From Oscheius tipulae (taxonomy: Eukaryota > Nematoda > Chromadorea > Rhabditida > Rhabditidae), in assembly GCA_037178975.1 (NCBI GenBank), contig JASJZH010000003.1:9114001-9178000 (forward strand): a stretch of DNA of 64,000 bases. The letters are read 5' to 3'. A program made the translations under genes and the position numbers. The notes under the pieces were generated by a model. It was given only the letters and a program-made list of their open reading frames with translations, was not told the DNA's origin and ran no database searches. Below are positions 1-10,772 of this stretch, piece after piece. The number at the start of each line of letters is the position of its first letter. The first letter of the stretch is position 1.

Positions 1-319
1 TGGCCCATTCGAAACATTCCACGGCATCTTTTGTCCCTAAATTATCGTAATTTTTGGCGGGAAACTAGTTTTAAAACCTTCAAAAATATTGTTCTCGAGT
101 AGACGATAAATCTCAATGTGGTCATGGGAAATACCGTGCCGTCTGGCAAATTTCTGAATCTGGGAGTGGGAGAGAGTTGCAGGGATCTGGAATTTAGCTT
201 TTTTAACACAAAAATTTGAAATAAAAGGCAAAAAGGAGCTCAGTAGGAAGGACAGCATTTCGACTTGGGTCTTGTCAACATGAGTTGTCAGACGAAACAA
301 GTCTTGTCGTCATTGCTCT

Positions 320-391
320 CCTCTGGGGGGTTCGAACCCGGGACCTTTCGAGCCGCAATCGAGTCGCTTGGCACTCGGCCAAGCGATCAAC
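320..391 (-). repeat. tRNA-like unit, intergenic
   Basis: On the minus strand an A-box-like TGGCCGAGTGCCAAGCGA is followed by a perfect B box, GGTTCGAACCC, at tRNA spacing. The sequence outside the T-arm does not pair with the 5' end, so this is a tRNA-derived relic or a SINE head rather than a working tRNA gene. Confidence 0.65.
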
Positions 392-654
392 AGTAAGTGG
401 CGATTGGGAAAGGGTCCAGGTAGGGCTGGGGAGAGGTTTCTAGTGGGGGAAAATGATCTATTTTTTTGTATAAATAGGGCATTTATTATCGCCTTTGATT
501 ATGGAGTGTCTCAGGATGGCTAGAAACTGTTTTGGAGCTAGTGCCGGACTTCTCGGAGCTATTCCTCTAAGGAAAGTTGCAATATTTGGCAAAGACATTC
601 CGATACAAGATCGAGACCACTTTTGCAACGTTTTGTCGCAGTTATAGAAATGCT

Positions 655-900
655 TCTAGTGATAGAGATAGAGCGTTTAGAAGTGGTAACAGAGACAGAG
701 AGGCGGGGCAGGAGTACAGGACAGGATGTCGTGGAGGGAGAATGACTGTAGTTTGACAGAGACAGAGGTAGTCCTACAGAGACAGAGCGACTGACAGTTG
801 TAAGAGCATTGAGCTGGTAGTTACAGAGAGACAGAGTAAGCGTGCGGGACAGATTGACAGGAAGAGAAAGGCGGAGAGAGTGACAGCTCAACAGAGGTGA
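655..900. repeat. GACAG/GAGACAG purine-rich low-complexity tract
   Basis: An imperfect run of GAGA and GACAG words on the plus strand (CTGTCTC on the minus). It is the first of many such tracts in the window. Open reading frames through it are Ser/Leu-rich artefacts of the repeat. Confidence 0.8.
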
Positions 901-2148
901 GACTGTCGGACAGATGGACAGTCAGTCCCATTTTCCGACAGTATCCACTTCTGGATCCTTCCAAAGACTTCAAACTGACAGCAAAAACTGTCTTAAACTA
1001 AAAACTAGTCTAAATTAACCAACGTACTTCAACCTCCGGTCTGGCTACCAGCTCCTCGCCGTCTGAGCCTTTTTCACAGACTTCACACTGACAGAGAAAA
1101 CCTCTTCCAGTCAGAAAATCCTGCAAAATACCATAATTTTATTCCAATGTCAGCAAAAACGCACTTTTCGCTGCTCGTAGCCAACCGAATGGGCCTGTAC
1201 CCCATAATTATCCAGCACTTCTTCGCCCTTTCTTATTCCTCTGCTGACCCAGACGAATCGGTCTCGTGAAAAACTGAAATTTCGTGGTTTTTCATACTAA
1301 AGTGCTCAAAATAACAAGCTGAAGACGTTGGCCTTGCAGGAATGGTTGAATATGCTAGAAATGGGGAAGATTCCGCTGCCTATCGGTTTTTCCTCGAGGG
1401 AATTCCTGAAAAAGCCTCATTTTCCTGCTCTTTTCAAGGCTAACCTGTGAAATTCCGTCACAACATGAGCATTCACTTTCAGTCGACTGAAAATACCTGC
1501 AAAGGCCAACAGAAATAACGCTTTGGGGGCTTCTTTCCAATCAGAATGCTGAAAATTGATCATTTTTCCGGGTTTTGAGGTGAAAATCACTAAAATGAGC
1601 TTCCGCTCGAAGCGGAGAAGAAAATCCTCAATTGGCCTGAAGTAATCGGGTTCGTCGGAGCACTTTAGGGCGAAAATCTTGGTAAAGGGGCATGAGGATG
1701 AGTGTTTTTCTGGAAGAAGGCTGTTGCTGGAGCTTCTAAACAGGTTTTTGAGGCATTTTATGGAAAAGAAAAAGCTGGTATCCTTGGCTGCAAATTGATG
1801 ATCTTTTCACGTAAAAGTGTTTGGAGCATCTCGTTGCTCGGCTTTTTGGCGATGTTTTGAGATCTTTTGGGGTAGACAAACCCTAAGAATGAACTTGTAT
1901 GGCCCAAGGAGAAGCTTCTCAGGCTTGTAGCCCGTACCTTTTGCCAGAAATAGTCTAGTCAAGCTTCTAGAGTCATTTTCTTCTCAGACGTTGAAGGTTT
2001 CAGGACCCTAGCGCCTCACACGTCTATCTTTATGGATAGAAAGGTCATTAGGAGTAAGAAGGACGGTTTCTTAACTGTTTAAAGAGCTAGACTCCAAGAA
2101 ATCAGTTCAAAAGACGTGTATTCTCTATAAAATCGAAACTTTCTTACC

Positions 2149-2646
2149 ATGGACAAAATGCGCTTCCAGTATTTTTGCTGGGAAACTCAGCAGAATTCTG
2201 ATGGTTGGGGCAACCATTCCAAGCTGGCCAAGCTCTTTACAGAAGACTCCTTCAACTTGGGCATATTCCAGGTGTTTTTGGGCACAATTTGGGCAACTAA
2301 ATGGCTTGTTTTTGACCGAAAATGTTGGAAAATTACTGGATTTGGGTCGAGGAAATGGCTACCAGACAGTACGAGCATCTATCCTCTTCCAACGTCACAA
2401 CAATCCCTTTTTCGCTGCATATTACCGTCCCGACTGGGATGTCTTGGACCGCCTGAAGCAATTTTTTTTACAAATATGACTGACAAAACACCTCGATGTA
2501 CCTTCCTCGCCTGGAATCCTTTCCTATTCGGACGAGATTGCTCAGCTCTGGGAAATCAGGGTGTGGAGTCCGGATACTGTCCATCTGGAAAGAAAAATAT
2601 GGGGTTTTCTGGGGGAGAAGTTTGCAAGGTACCCGATACAGTATGA
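2149..2646 (+). other. Weak coding-like stretch, unrecognised
   Basis: Open for 165 codons from an ATG, and an overlapping frame is also open. No domain was recognised, no clear splice sites bound it, and codon choice is not convincing. It may be chance or a decayed exon. It is listed only because it is the longest open stretch in the first 3 kb. Confidence 0.12.
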
Positions 2647-3004
2647 AAACCAAAGGGTTTCGGATATGTTTCACCTACTTTACCATGTATCTACCTAATT
2701 TTATCGAATTCCGGTCTGATTGAGATAGAGTTCAGAGTGCAAAACAACCTCTAAAGTGAGCGTAGAAGTGGGAAAAATTGATCTTATTGCAACCGAATGG
2801 GTCAGCTTCTTTCACTGTTTTGTGACCATTTCAACGGTCCAGGAGGTCGTTTTTGACGTGGTCTTTATTAAAATATGAATTTTGCATGAAAAAAGTGGAC
2901 GAAAGATGTCAAATTTGGAAAAAGAGCACCAAGAATTTTCAAAGAATCGGACACCTGCGGCTTTCCAAGGTAAAAATCGAAAAAAACCACGTAGTGAGAG
3001 GAAA

Positions 3005-3010
3005 TTTATT
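3005..3010 (-). terminator. Polyadenylation signal of BUD31
   Basis: AATAAA on the minus strand, about 47 nt downstream of the BUD31 stop codon. Confidence 0.7.
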
Positions 3011-3056
3011 GGTCAGGGAATGGGGATGATTTTTTATTCACACAATACAATAGAAA

Positions 3057-4148
3057 TTATCCACTGCAGCCTCGGCATCCGCAGTGAACGCATTCGATGA
3101 CTCGCTCAGCGTCCAACTTGCTCTTCGGCACCCGACAAATACAATTCGTCCCGAAGTTTGTGTCTCGTGTTTGAATGCACCTAAATTTGAGTTTTTCAGC
3201 TAACAAGACAAGAAAATTACCTTAGACAACAGAGATTCTCGTAGCCCTGCTTCTTCCACTTGGCTATTAGGTTCGCGTCGGCGATTTTCGCATCCAGACA
3301 GAACTGATAAAGCTCGCGGGAAATAGTCTCGTGCTTGTAGAATAGGTCGTAGATGTAGCGCGATCTCTGGTGATGTACTCTGCAAATTTTTGTGGGTTTA
3401 ACTCAAAAACTATGAACCCTTGGGGCTAAAGGTTTTGTAAATCTGACAATTTTCCACCTTGCGAACTTTTCCCGATTCTTTTTTGGTCTCGGGAAAAGCC
3501 CAAAAAACTCGTTAAATGGTTCGTCATCTTCGGGGATCGAACCCGGACCGAGTGCACGGTAATCTAACCTCTTACCGATTGCACCATTGGAGGAACATGC
3601 TTTGTTTACATAAAAAAGGTTGTTTATCATCCCTTCGGGGCTATGGATCTTGTAAATCTGTCAAATTTCACCTTGGGGGTCCCTTATCAAGCTTTTGTTT
3701 TAAAAAATGAAAAAGTTTGTCACCCACGGGGATTGAACCCCGGTTGTCTGTTTCAAAACGGCGCCGCTTAGCACTACACCAACTATTTCGCTGAAATTTT
3801 GAGGGACTGTAACTTTGTTTGTGAATCGAAACTTGTAGAAATAAAAGCATGTACTTACTCGTTCTACAAAATATCTGAATCTTGGGCGGGAACGACCCCG
3901 AGATCCTTCATTTCAACCCTTTTAGGTCTATAATAGTTAACAATCAGGCAAAGGCGCGCGGAAAAAACGAAATAGGAATGGAATTACCTAAGAATTGGCC
4001 AGATTGACTCCGTCTTGCGCTTGCCCTCGTGCGGATCCGTCTCCGCCTCACGCATCTTCACGTCAAACTCGAGCAGAGTGGGTTCAATTTCGTCCCAGCC
4101 CTCTGGGGGTGTCTTACGGATGCGACGGAGCTTCGTTTGGAGGGCCAT
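3057..4148 (-). CDS. BUD31: BUD31 / G10 pre-mRNA splicing factor
   Basis: BUD31 (G10, yeast Bud31/Cwc14) is a small zinc-binding nuclear protein of the NineTeen-related part of the activated spliceosome. Three exons, 4148-3988, 3379-3221 and 3180-3057, give 147 residues; the human protein has 144. Family landmarks are near-identical: [50 protein letters not shown], and the Cys-rich tail ending HCGCRGCSG. The ATG follows a tttgcag acceptor directly, consistent with trans-splicing. Intron 1 is about 600 nt and carries two tRNA-like units on the sense strand, while intron 2 is only 40 nt. The gene appears intact, and its N-terminus ([12 protein letters not shown]) differs from the usual MPKVKRSRK start. 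Confidence 0.97.
3522..3592 (-). repeat. tRNA-like unit in BUD31 intron 1
   Basis: The minus strand reads TGGTGCAATCGGTAAGAGG (A box) and later GGTTCGATCCCC (B box), about 70 nt in all. No 7-bp acceptor stem can be formed. It shares its orientation with the host gene. Confidence 0.75.
3721..3793 (-). repeat. Second tRNA-like unit in BUD31 intron 1
   Basis: Minus-strand A box TGGTGTAGTGCTAAGCGG and B box GGTTCAATCCCC with a good T stem (CGGGG/CCCGT). The flanks do not pair as an acceptor stem. The sequence differs clearly from the unit 130 nt away, so the two are not a simple tandem duplication. Confidence 0.75.
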
Positions 4149-4804
4149 CTGCAAAATTATGGAGCTTATGAAAGCAGGGGAAGATTTGAAAGGGAAAGAG
4201 AAGAAAAATGGGCAGAAATGAGGATGAGAGCCCTTTTCGAATCGAATGAAAGCGTCGCGTAGCGCTTTTCTGCGGAACGCACTAAGACCGCGAGTGTTTG
4301 AACGCGAAAAAGAGGGTAGAACGGTGGAGAAGAAGCTTCGAAGTAACTTGAAACTGATAAGAATCACTGAAATGCAGTTATACTGACGGAATTACAGATT
4401 TTTCTTGTTTCCAGGCAACAAATGCATGTGTTCCTGATGGAAATCAATGCCTAGAATGGATAAAATGAATAAAGAGGGTGAAGAAAGATTGTGAAGTGTA
4501 GATCGAATGAACAAAGAGTAAGTTGCAGCATTTTCAAGAATTTTCTTGTCAGACACTCACTTTTCTTGTGTATGACAAAGAGGATCATTAAGCTGTTATT
4601 TGTGCAATGAAAACATGTTCATATATGTGTGGAATTTTGTTACAGAGCGCTAAATGAGAAAAATAGTTGAAAATTAATGTGAAAATAGGACAAGACAGAA
4701 AGAATCATACAGTTTGAATGCCCGCTCAGATTTAGTATAACTCTTTCATAAACTGCAACTCTTCCACTCGTTTCCTTGATTTTTTCCCAAAAAATACATT
4801 CCAG

Positions 4805-5458
4805 ATGAAGTATAACTTCTACCGAGACCTGATCGTGGCAAATGCTGCCGAATTGCTCTGTTCCTCGACGGCAGACTTTCTCCGATTCTCCTGCCCGGAA
4901 CCGCATCGGATCTTTGACGTCGATCGCGAGCTGTTTGCCTCATCCAATGTGATCAAAACTCTTCTACGAGGCTAGTTCCATGCTGTTTTCACGCAATTAT
5001 GGCAGAAATTCAGATACAGACTCGTCTGATCAAGAAAAAACGGGACACAAGATCAATCAGGAGCCGATGGTCGTTCCTTTCAACTCTCACAACTTCCAAA
5101 GAGTGAAAATTACCTATTTCTCATCCTAATAGCCTATTTTTAGTGTCTCGACTTCATAATTCACGGCGAAAAAGTTCAGCCGGCGATGAGCGGCGAGGAT
5201 TTGGTTCATGTTATGAAGGCTAGCTGGCTTTTTAATGTCTAAACGTCGTTTTCTGCTCAGATTGCCGATTTTTTCGACATGACTCCGCTCAAGGAGGCTG
5301 CCATCGCGGAGCTGGGAAAAATCCTTACAATTCCGTGCCTGAAGACCATCCGACGACGCCTGTGCATCAAGAACGACTTTCGTCGATACGTACAGCATCA
5401 GATGGTCATCGAGGGACTCGACGAGCCCGATGAGACGGAGGCGAACAACAATAAGTGA
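4805..5458 (+). CDS. SKP1-like protein (SCF ubiquitin-ligase adaptor family)
   Basis: SKP1 family proteins bridge cullin-1 and F-box proteins. Exons 4805-4970, 5014-5102, 5144-5236 and 5261-5458 give 181 residues. Alignment from memory: HRIFDVDRELFASSNVIKTL matches the SKP1 strand and helix before KTML; EPMVVPFNSHNFQRCLDFI matches the helix ending in KKVIQWC; VMKASWLFNIADFFDM matches the LILAANYLDIKGLLD helix; CIKNDF matches the NIKNDF motif. The C-terminal WCEE end is missing and about 28 extra residues precede the domain, so this is a divergent paralogue, as in nematode skr expansions. Intron 1 starts with GC (AG|gctagt) and intron 3 is only 24 nt (5237-5260); both are required by the alignment. 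The ATG follows ttccag directly. Confidence 0.88.
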
Positions 5459-6222
5459 CTAATTTTTGTATTTTTAGAGCTTATAAATCTTGTAATTTGT
5501 GACCTTTCTCATTTATAGTATTGCCAAGTTTCCTACGATTAGAGACTTCTTCACAGCGACTCTAAGAGTACGGTAGGCCTGGAGACAAAAAGAGCTAGAT
5601 CAGAGAATCGGAGAGAGTGACATAGAAAATCTTTGCGACGTGACAGTGAGTCTACCAGTTGGCTAGAACAGGAGATGGGACTAACCTGCTGGCATGGGTA
5701 GAAGTCGAGCAACTGAGTTCCAAGACATGAATCATGTTGACTTGTCAAGTGAGTTCGACTTTTAATTGTTTGCAACTTTTGAACGGAACTATTGTGAAAG
5801 AACAATTAGCGTCACAGGAGCTACCATTATACTTTGTCTCGTAGTTTCTGTTTCTCTGTCACTGTCTCTCATTTCCAGTCTCCCTGTTACTCCATGTCTC
5901 AGACTCTCTGTCTTTTTCTCTGGATCTATCTTTGTCTCACCGTCTCTCTGTCTCCATGTCTCCTGAAACCATATAAATACTTTATTTTTAAGTCAAAGAC
6001 TCAATTTGAAAGGGCAATAAATAATTTTAAAAGAGATGAGCGGAATACTATATCCTTTTGAGATGGTGCGAAACTCCGGCTCAATTACAGTGCAAAATAC
6101 CTGATCTAGTCTCTAGACATCTAACTAAGTTAATTATTGCAATTATTAGTGATTTTCTGTTAGGCGATAAGTGAAATGGTCACGGGGTAGGGAGTGAGAG
6201 ATTCCTATGCAGGGGTACCCAT
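5459..6222. other. Intergenic gap between SKP1-like gene and MFSD6-like gene
   Basis: The two genes converge here. A CTGTCTCT pyrimidine-rich tract lies at about 5840-5960. No other gene was recognised. Confidence 0.6.
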
Positions 6223-9200
6223 CTACTGGTAGGATGACACATAGCGATCGTAAGCCTCCTGGGTCGGATCCGACTGAGGCTGACTAATGGCGCCGTAGTT
6301 TGAATTCATGGCTGACGTGGTATTGAAGGCGTCCGTAATTTTGCCGTCTCGTGCAGCTGGGATTCCTTGAGGGGCTGAAAAGTCGAAATTGCGTCTGTGG
6401 TACTACACCCATGACTGTTGACTACCTACTGTCTGTCTACTGTAGGCTCTCGACAACCAATAGTTCTGGGATGGTCGACTTTGCATGTTATCTTATTTTC
6501 TTCTCTATCATTCGTTTCATTCTATTCTCCTGAAAACTTCAAACAACAACCACATTGAAAAGGTACTCTACTTCTGTCAACCTTCAGGAGAATTTGGGCG
6601 GTGGATCAGAGCACTATCAGTCTTTTCTCGTGACATCGAGGGTTTCCATGAACTATACCATGCACCGCTGTGGATCCATGGAAAACCCCAAGGAGCCAGG
6701 AAGACCGAGTAGGACCCCATGTTTCGATGGCTACTAGGACGTCACGAGTCAGCTGTTTTTTTTTCTGTATCTTATCCATGGCAAAACGCGAGGAAATTTG
6801 TGGCGCTACTGTTCGCAACGTCTCTGTCTCTCTGTCCACTGTTGAAGAAAGTATGGTAACTGACCTTAGAGCAGAATCGAAGACAACGTTGCTGAGGGAA
6901 AGTTTCTGGTAGAGGCTTCGAAAAGGCAAAAGATAATAGCGAAAACGAGTCAAATTGCCAGAGAATTTTTTTCTTTCGCTTTTGAATCTACCAGAAATTT
7001 CCCTTCAGCAACATCGTCACCAACTCTGCTCCAAGGTCAGTAACCATGCTTTCTCCCACAGTAAACAGTTTGGAACCGTTTATGGACTCCCTCGAAGCCA
7101 CAAGGGAAGACTAGTGCTCTGATCCAGTGCCCAAATTTTTTGAAAGGTAGACGGAAGTAGAGACACTTTTACAATAAGGTTGTTGTTTGAAGTTTTCAGG
7201 AGAATGGACGCAGCTGAACCAAATGATGAGAAGAGAACAAACTACCATCTCCGATTACACGTTTGGACTCACCCATCATGTCGAGTTCGTCCTCTTCGAA
7301 CATGTTTGAGCTGTACTTGATGCCCTCATACTTGAAGAACTTGTTCAGCGCGTAGCCTCCTCCCCACATGGCTCCACAGAGAGCCGCATAGGCTAGGAAC
7401 GTCAGTCGGGAGCCAATATTCGCTATTATTAGACCTCCCACGATGGAGCCGACCCCTTTGCCGACTCCGTGGTACAGGAAGTGCAACAGGTATTGGGCGT
7501 TGCTTTTGATGTGAGGAGGAGCAATGAGGGAGATGTAGGATGAGGCTGAGGTCCAGACGACAGAGAGAGTCAGGCCTTGGACGACCTGAAGAGGCAGGAC
7601 CAGCCACGGATTGGTCAGCCAGGAGAGAGCCAAGAAACGACAGACGTTGGCGGCCAGACACATGTACATGACCTAGAAATGGATTGATCTGTTTCTCTGT
7701 CTTTCTGCCAGCCTATTTCTCTGTGTCTTTATGTCTCTTTGCCCCCTTACCTCTCTTTCTCACTATCTCTCAGTCTCTCATTTTGCCTCTCTATCTTTCT
7801 TTCTCACTGTCTCTCATTTTCTATGTCTCTCCGTCTCTGTGTCTCTTTATCTATCTTCTTCCTTTCTGTAAACATATATATATATATCTGTTTATCTGTA
7901 CAAAGTACCTTGACGTGTCCGTACTTGTTGATGATTTGGAAAGTGAAAAAGAAGCTGACAATTTCGGAGACATGGTTCACCACAGTGAGGATACCAAAGA
8001 GGACAGGCGAACCTCCCAAATCCTGGAATGTCTATAAGCTAAAATTGTCACTGCCTCACCTGTAGGTGCCAGAAGAGGAAGGAAAAGACGATACCCGCGC
8101 CGAAACCCATGACAGTGACAGAGGCCAGGTAGACGAGTATATGACGGTCGGCTAGAGCCTTGGCAGCGATCAGAAGACGGTTTTCCGTGGCAGTGTTGGT
8201 TATCTATATCACCAAATATTCTGTGAACTGGATAACGTACAGTGACTTGTCGAGCACGGGCCTTCTCGGCCACGTTGTGCGAGACCTCACCCTCTCGGGT
8301 GTCCATCACCAGACCATGAACCTCATCGGGACGGGCAGTGTCGTCATCGAACTTGAACTGGGTGGCTAGGAGAACAGCGGCGCACATGAAGACACTGCAC
8401 ATGACGAAACAGAGGGTGTAGTTCTTCTCAGTGGTGTTGTCTGAACGTTTTCTTGTGACTGCAGAGAGACAGAGGCAGATACAGAGACCTCAGTTGAAAA
8501 AGAAAAATGATATAGGGCACAGAGAAAGAGCCATACTTGCCTCTGGTAGATACGGAGAGACAAAAAGACATACAGAGACAAGGAGATAGTGCTTACCTGC
8601 TGGACAAGGATGGTTCCTGAAGGAGTCCGAGTAGTCGAGACCAATTCCCATCAACAACATGGCCAGACCCCATCCGACAGACGCAAAGAGACGAATCTGA
8701 CCAAACTCCTGCGGATTGTCTTTTACTGCTTGGAGGGTAGCAGCATCGGCCAGAGGAAGAGCCGGAGCGGAAGCGAATTCTCCCAAAGCGATGAGGATGA
8801 AGAGGAGCATGAAGGCCTGCTCGACTGCCGGTTGCCGGTAGACTCTTGTAGAATGTGGTGGCGAGAGAAGAATACCGAACTCGTCCTCATCGTAGTTGCA
8901 AATCTGACAGGAGTGCCTAGTACTGTTCGGGAACATACCTTGTCTCTGGTAATGTATTCTGGTGCAATACCGGCTACCGCATCTTCCTCATCGTCAAAAC
9001 TGCTCAAATCGATGATCTTCTCGATAATTTCTGAACTCCAGAACACATTGTAGAGTTTAACTGGACTCACGACTCTGTGCCTGTCTCCTCGTTCTGCCTC
9101 CCAAGACTGTCTCCTTCAGGAGACCCAAAGCCCCTCCACGGACGACTTTACCAGCCGGTGCGAGAAGGAACTCACAGGACTTGTTGCTTTCTAAAAGAAA

Positions 9201-9741
9201 GTTTGAGTAAGGGATATGCTTTTCATATACCGGGTAACTGGACGACACAGTACGGAGTGACAGGCTGGACGAAGCCAACGGCTAGAGTGAAGACGATTAG
9301 AGAGGATAAGGAGAAGATGAGCAGAATCTTCTGCTTTCTAAAAGAAACCCGTCACTTTGTCTCTCTCTCACTCTGCTTCTCTCTGTCTTGTTTCCCTGCC
9401 TCTCTGTCTCTCTATCTTTGTGTCTATCTGCCTCTTCGTCTCTTTGTCTCTCTCACCTAAACCGTGTAGCGAATGAGCCCCAGAAAGGACCGGAAATCAG
9501 CTCCACCAGTGGCCTGGATCCCAGCAGAATACCCGCCTGAAATTTTGAACTGGATAGCAACCCAAAGCACCAAAACCTGTGCCGCAGTCATTCCCAACTG
9601 CTTAAAATAGACTGCCAGAAGAGGAAAGAGCGACCCAAAGGAGGCAAAGTAGGCCAGATAGAAGAGGCGACAGATGAAGGCATCCCGTGAGAAGACACGT
9701 CCCAAGATGGTCACGGAACGTGTCGAGGCCTCGTTCTCCAT
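6223..9741 (-). CDS. MFSD6: MFSD6-like major facilitator superfamily transporter
   Basis: A polytopic membrane transporter of the MFSD6 branch of the major facilitator superfamily; the substrate cannot be read from sequence. Eleven exons (9741-9577, 9536-9457, 9337-9231, 9190-9071, 9030-8939, 8903-8597, 8440-8241, 8203-8060, 8022-7909, 7672-7273, 6374-6223) sum to 626 residues. Key matches: SLFPLLAVYFKQLGMTAAQ then LLGSRPLVELISGPFWGSF near the N-terminus, and the central ALGEFASAPALPLADAATL, QIRLFASVGWGLAMLLMGIG. The C-terminal half has hydrophobic helices around GFGAGIVFSFLFWHL and HIKSNAQYLLHFLYHGVGKG. A hydrophilic acidic insert (SSFDDEEDA) sits between helices. The last intron (898 nt) contains a foldback element, and several other introns carry CTGTCTC tracts. 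Confidence 0.93.
6524..7205. mobile_element. Foldback element in the last MFSD6 intron
   Basis: The left end ATTCTCCTGAAAACTTCAAA returns as its reverse complement at the right end (TTTGAAGTTTTCAGGAGAAT). Inner blocks are also inverted: TGACCTTAGAGCAGAATCG near 6862 matches, in reverse complement, the stretch ending TCCAAGGTCAGTAACC near 7045. Arms of roughly 230-400 nt are imperfect and carry indels. No coding capacity was seen. A non-autonomous terminal-inverted-repeat (MITE or Foldback) element is the likeliest reading; a target-site duplication was not found. Confidence 0.75.
7684..7865. repeat. CTGTCTCT low-complexity tract in an MFSD6 intron
   Basis: The plus strand is an imperfect TCTCTGTCTCT run ending in a short (TA)n. 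The sense strand of the host gene is therefore purine-rich here, so the tract cannot act as a polypyrimidine tract for it. Confidence 0.8.
9355..9456. repeat. CTGTCTCT tract in MFSD6 intron 2
   Basis: The same low-complexity class, pyrimidine-rich on the plus strand, fills most of the intron between exons 2 and 3 of the minus-strand gene. Confidence 0.8.
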
Positions 9742-9880
9742 TGAGGGTAGCTCTGAATCGATTGGCGGCTAATGACCGTGAGTTCGAGACCCTACGGGGA
9801 GAAAATTGCTCTTACTGATCTGATTTTTGAGATGAAAAAAAAGAAAATTTAAAGGGTATAGAGGAAATTGACACGAAAAA

Positions 9881-9916
9881 GGCATAGGAGAAATGTGCCC
9901 ACATTTCTCCTATGCC
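9881..9916. repeat. Perfect 17-bp hairpin with 2-nt spacer
   Basis: GGCATAGGAGAAATGTG, then CC, then its exact reverse complement. It lies 140 nt upstream of the MFSD6-like start codon. The spacer is too small for a normal pre-miRNA loop, so a cruciform or a tiny foldback relic is more likely. Confidence 0.85.
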
Positions 9917-10609
9917 ATTTTCCCGTAAACTTTGTTTCTTCAAAAAACTTGTACCTGAAAGTCTTTACCATCTCTACAACTTTGCAATGCATCGAAAAAT
10001 ACAAACAATGGCGGCCTAGAACCTACGGTGGGGAATGTGTCTCTCTGATAGTGTGAGCACCGTGCATTGCCGAATTTCTATTTTGAACTGTCAAGGTTCT
10101 CGGCCCTGGAAACACGTCCCATCTCTCTTTCCCACCGAGAGCTTCAAAATGAGACCAAATGGGCAGGGATGGAACAGGATAATAGGGGAGGGGGGCATTG
10201 TTTGGTGCTCCAATCGACACTGGCGGCGCTGCTAATGCTAATTGAATTTTAGGGAGAGAACAGGGGAAGAGAAAAAAATGAATCCCGGGATTCGAAACCG
10301 AGAGTAGAGAGGGCAGTCTTGGGAAAGAATCAGTTGGCCACACTGCTTCTCGGAGAGCCTCGATCGATGCGGCAGTGCATCTAGCAGGAAGCCGGCGTGA
10401 AAGAGAATATATCTTGGGGATTTATCCAAGAAGAAAACTGACAGGCTGTTGACTATAAGAGAGTCATAGAAGTGGGACAACGCGAGAAAATCTCCTTGTG
10501 CAAGGACTTGCTGCAAGAATGCAGTCAATAGGGAGGGCAGAGCCTCCCAGCACTCTATCGAGCATCCCCCTCAGGTACCCTAAGAGTGACGTCATCTATG
10601 GGCAATGCG

Positions 10610-10715
10610 CATTGGAAGAGAGGGGGAGAGAAGGACAGAGAAACAGCGACAGAAAGACAGTGACAGTACACAGAGATAGAGATAGAGTCAGTGACAGTGA
10701 CAGAGACAGTGACTA
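10610..10715. repeat. GACAG/GATAGAG tract
   Basis: Purine-rich on the plus strand with repeated ACAGTGACAG and GATAGAG words; the same class as the other tracts in this window. Confidence 0.75.
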
Positions 10716-10748
10716 ATTGAACGTTGCAAAGACAATTGTCTCAAAAAG

Positions 10749-10754
10749 TTTATT
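10749..10754 (-). terminator. Polyadenylation signal of the 10.8-kb gene
   Basis: AATAAA on the minus strand, about 20 nt past the stop codon at 10773. It supports the placement of the gene's 3' end. Confidence 0.6.
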
Positions 10755-10772
10755 GAAGCTCAGTTTTAGAAG

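Larger units (their letters stand above)
1..3004. other. No confident gene in the left end
   Basis: No exon chain or family match could be built here on either strand. The stretch holds a tRNA-like unit at 320-391, a purine-rich GACAG tract at about 655-900, and one weak coding-like stretch near 2149-2646, each listed separately. The rest looks like unremarkable AT-rich intergenic sequence. Confidence 0.5.
9742..10748. other. Upstream region of MFSD6-like gene
   Basis: No gene was recognised. It holds a B-box remnant (AGTTCGAGACCC near 9780), a 17-bp perfect hairpin at 9881-9916, and a GACAG tract at 10610-10715. Promoter elements of the MFSD6-like gene should lie here, but none was identified. 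Confidence 0.5.

Noticed and set aside
559-891. Ser/Leu/Thr-rich open frame on the minus strand
   Set aside because: It is the translation of a CTGTCTC/CTCTGTC low-complexity tract; similar frames appear at every such tract.
2201-2479. Methyltransferase motif (LLDLGRGNGY)
   Set aside because: A single motif-I-like string in an overlapping frame with no other methyltransferase motif or splice structure around it.
3721-3793. Functional tRNA gene
   Set aside because: A and B boxes and the T stem are good, but the 7-nt acceptor strands do not pair here or in the other units, so all are called tRNA-like rather than tRNA.
7684-8065. Two long overlapping open frames on the plus strand
   Set aside because: They are antisense to MFSD6 exons and the adjoining CTGTCTCT tract; the minus-strand reading is the conserved one.
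9881-9916. Pre-miRNA
   Set aside because: The 2-nt spacer leaves no room for a usual loop, and the stem is too short and perfectly paired.
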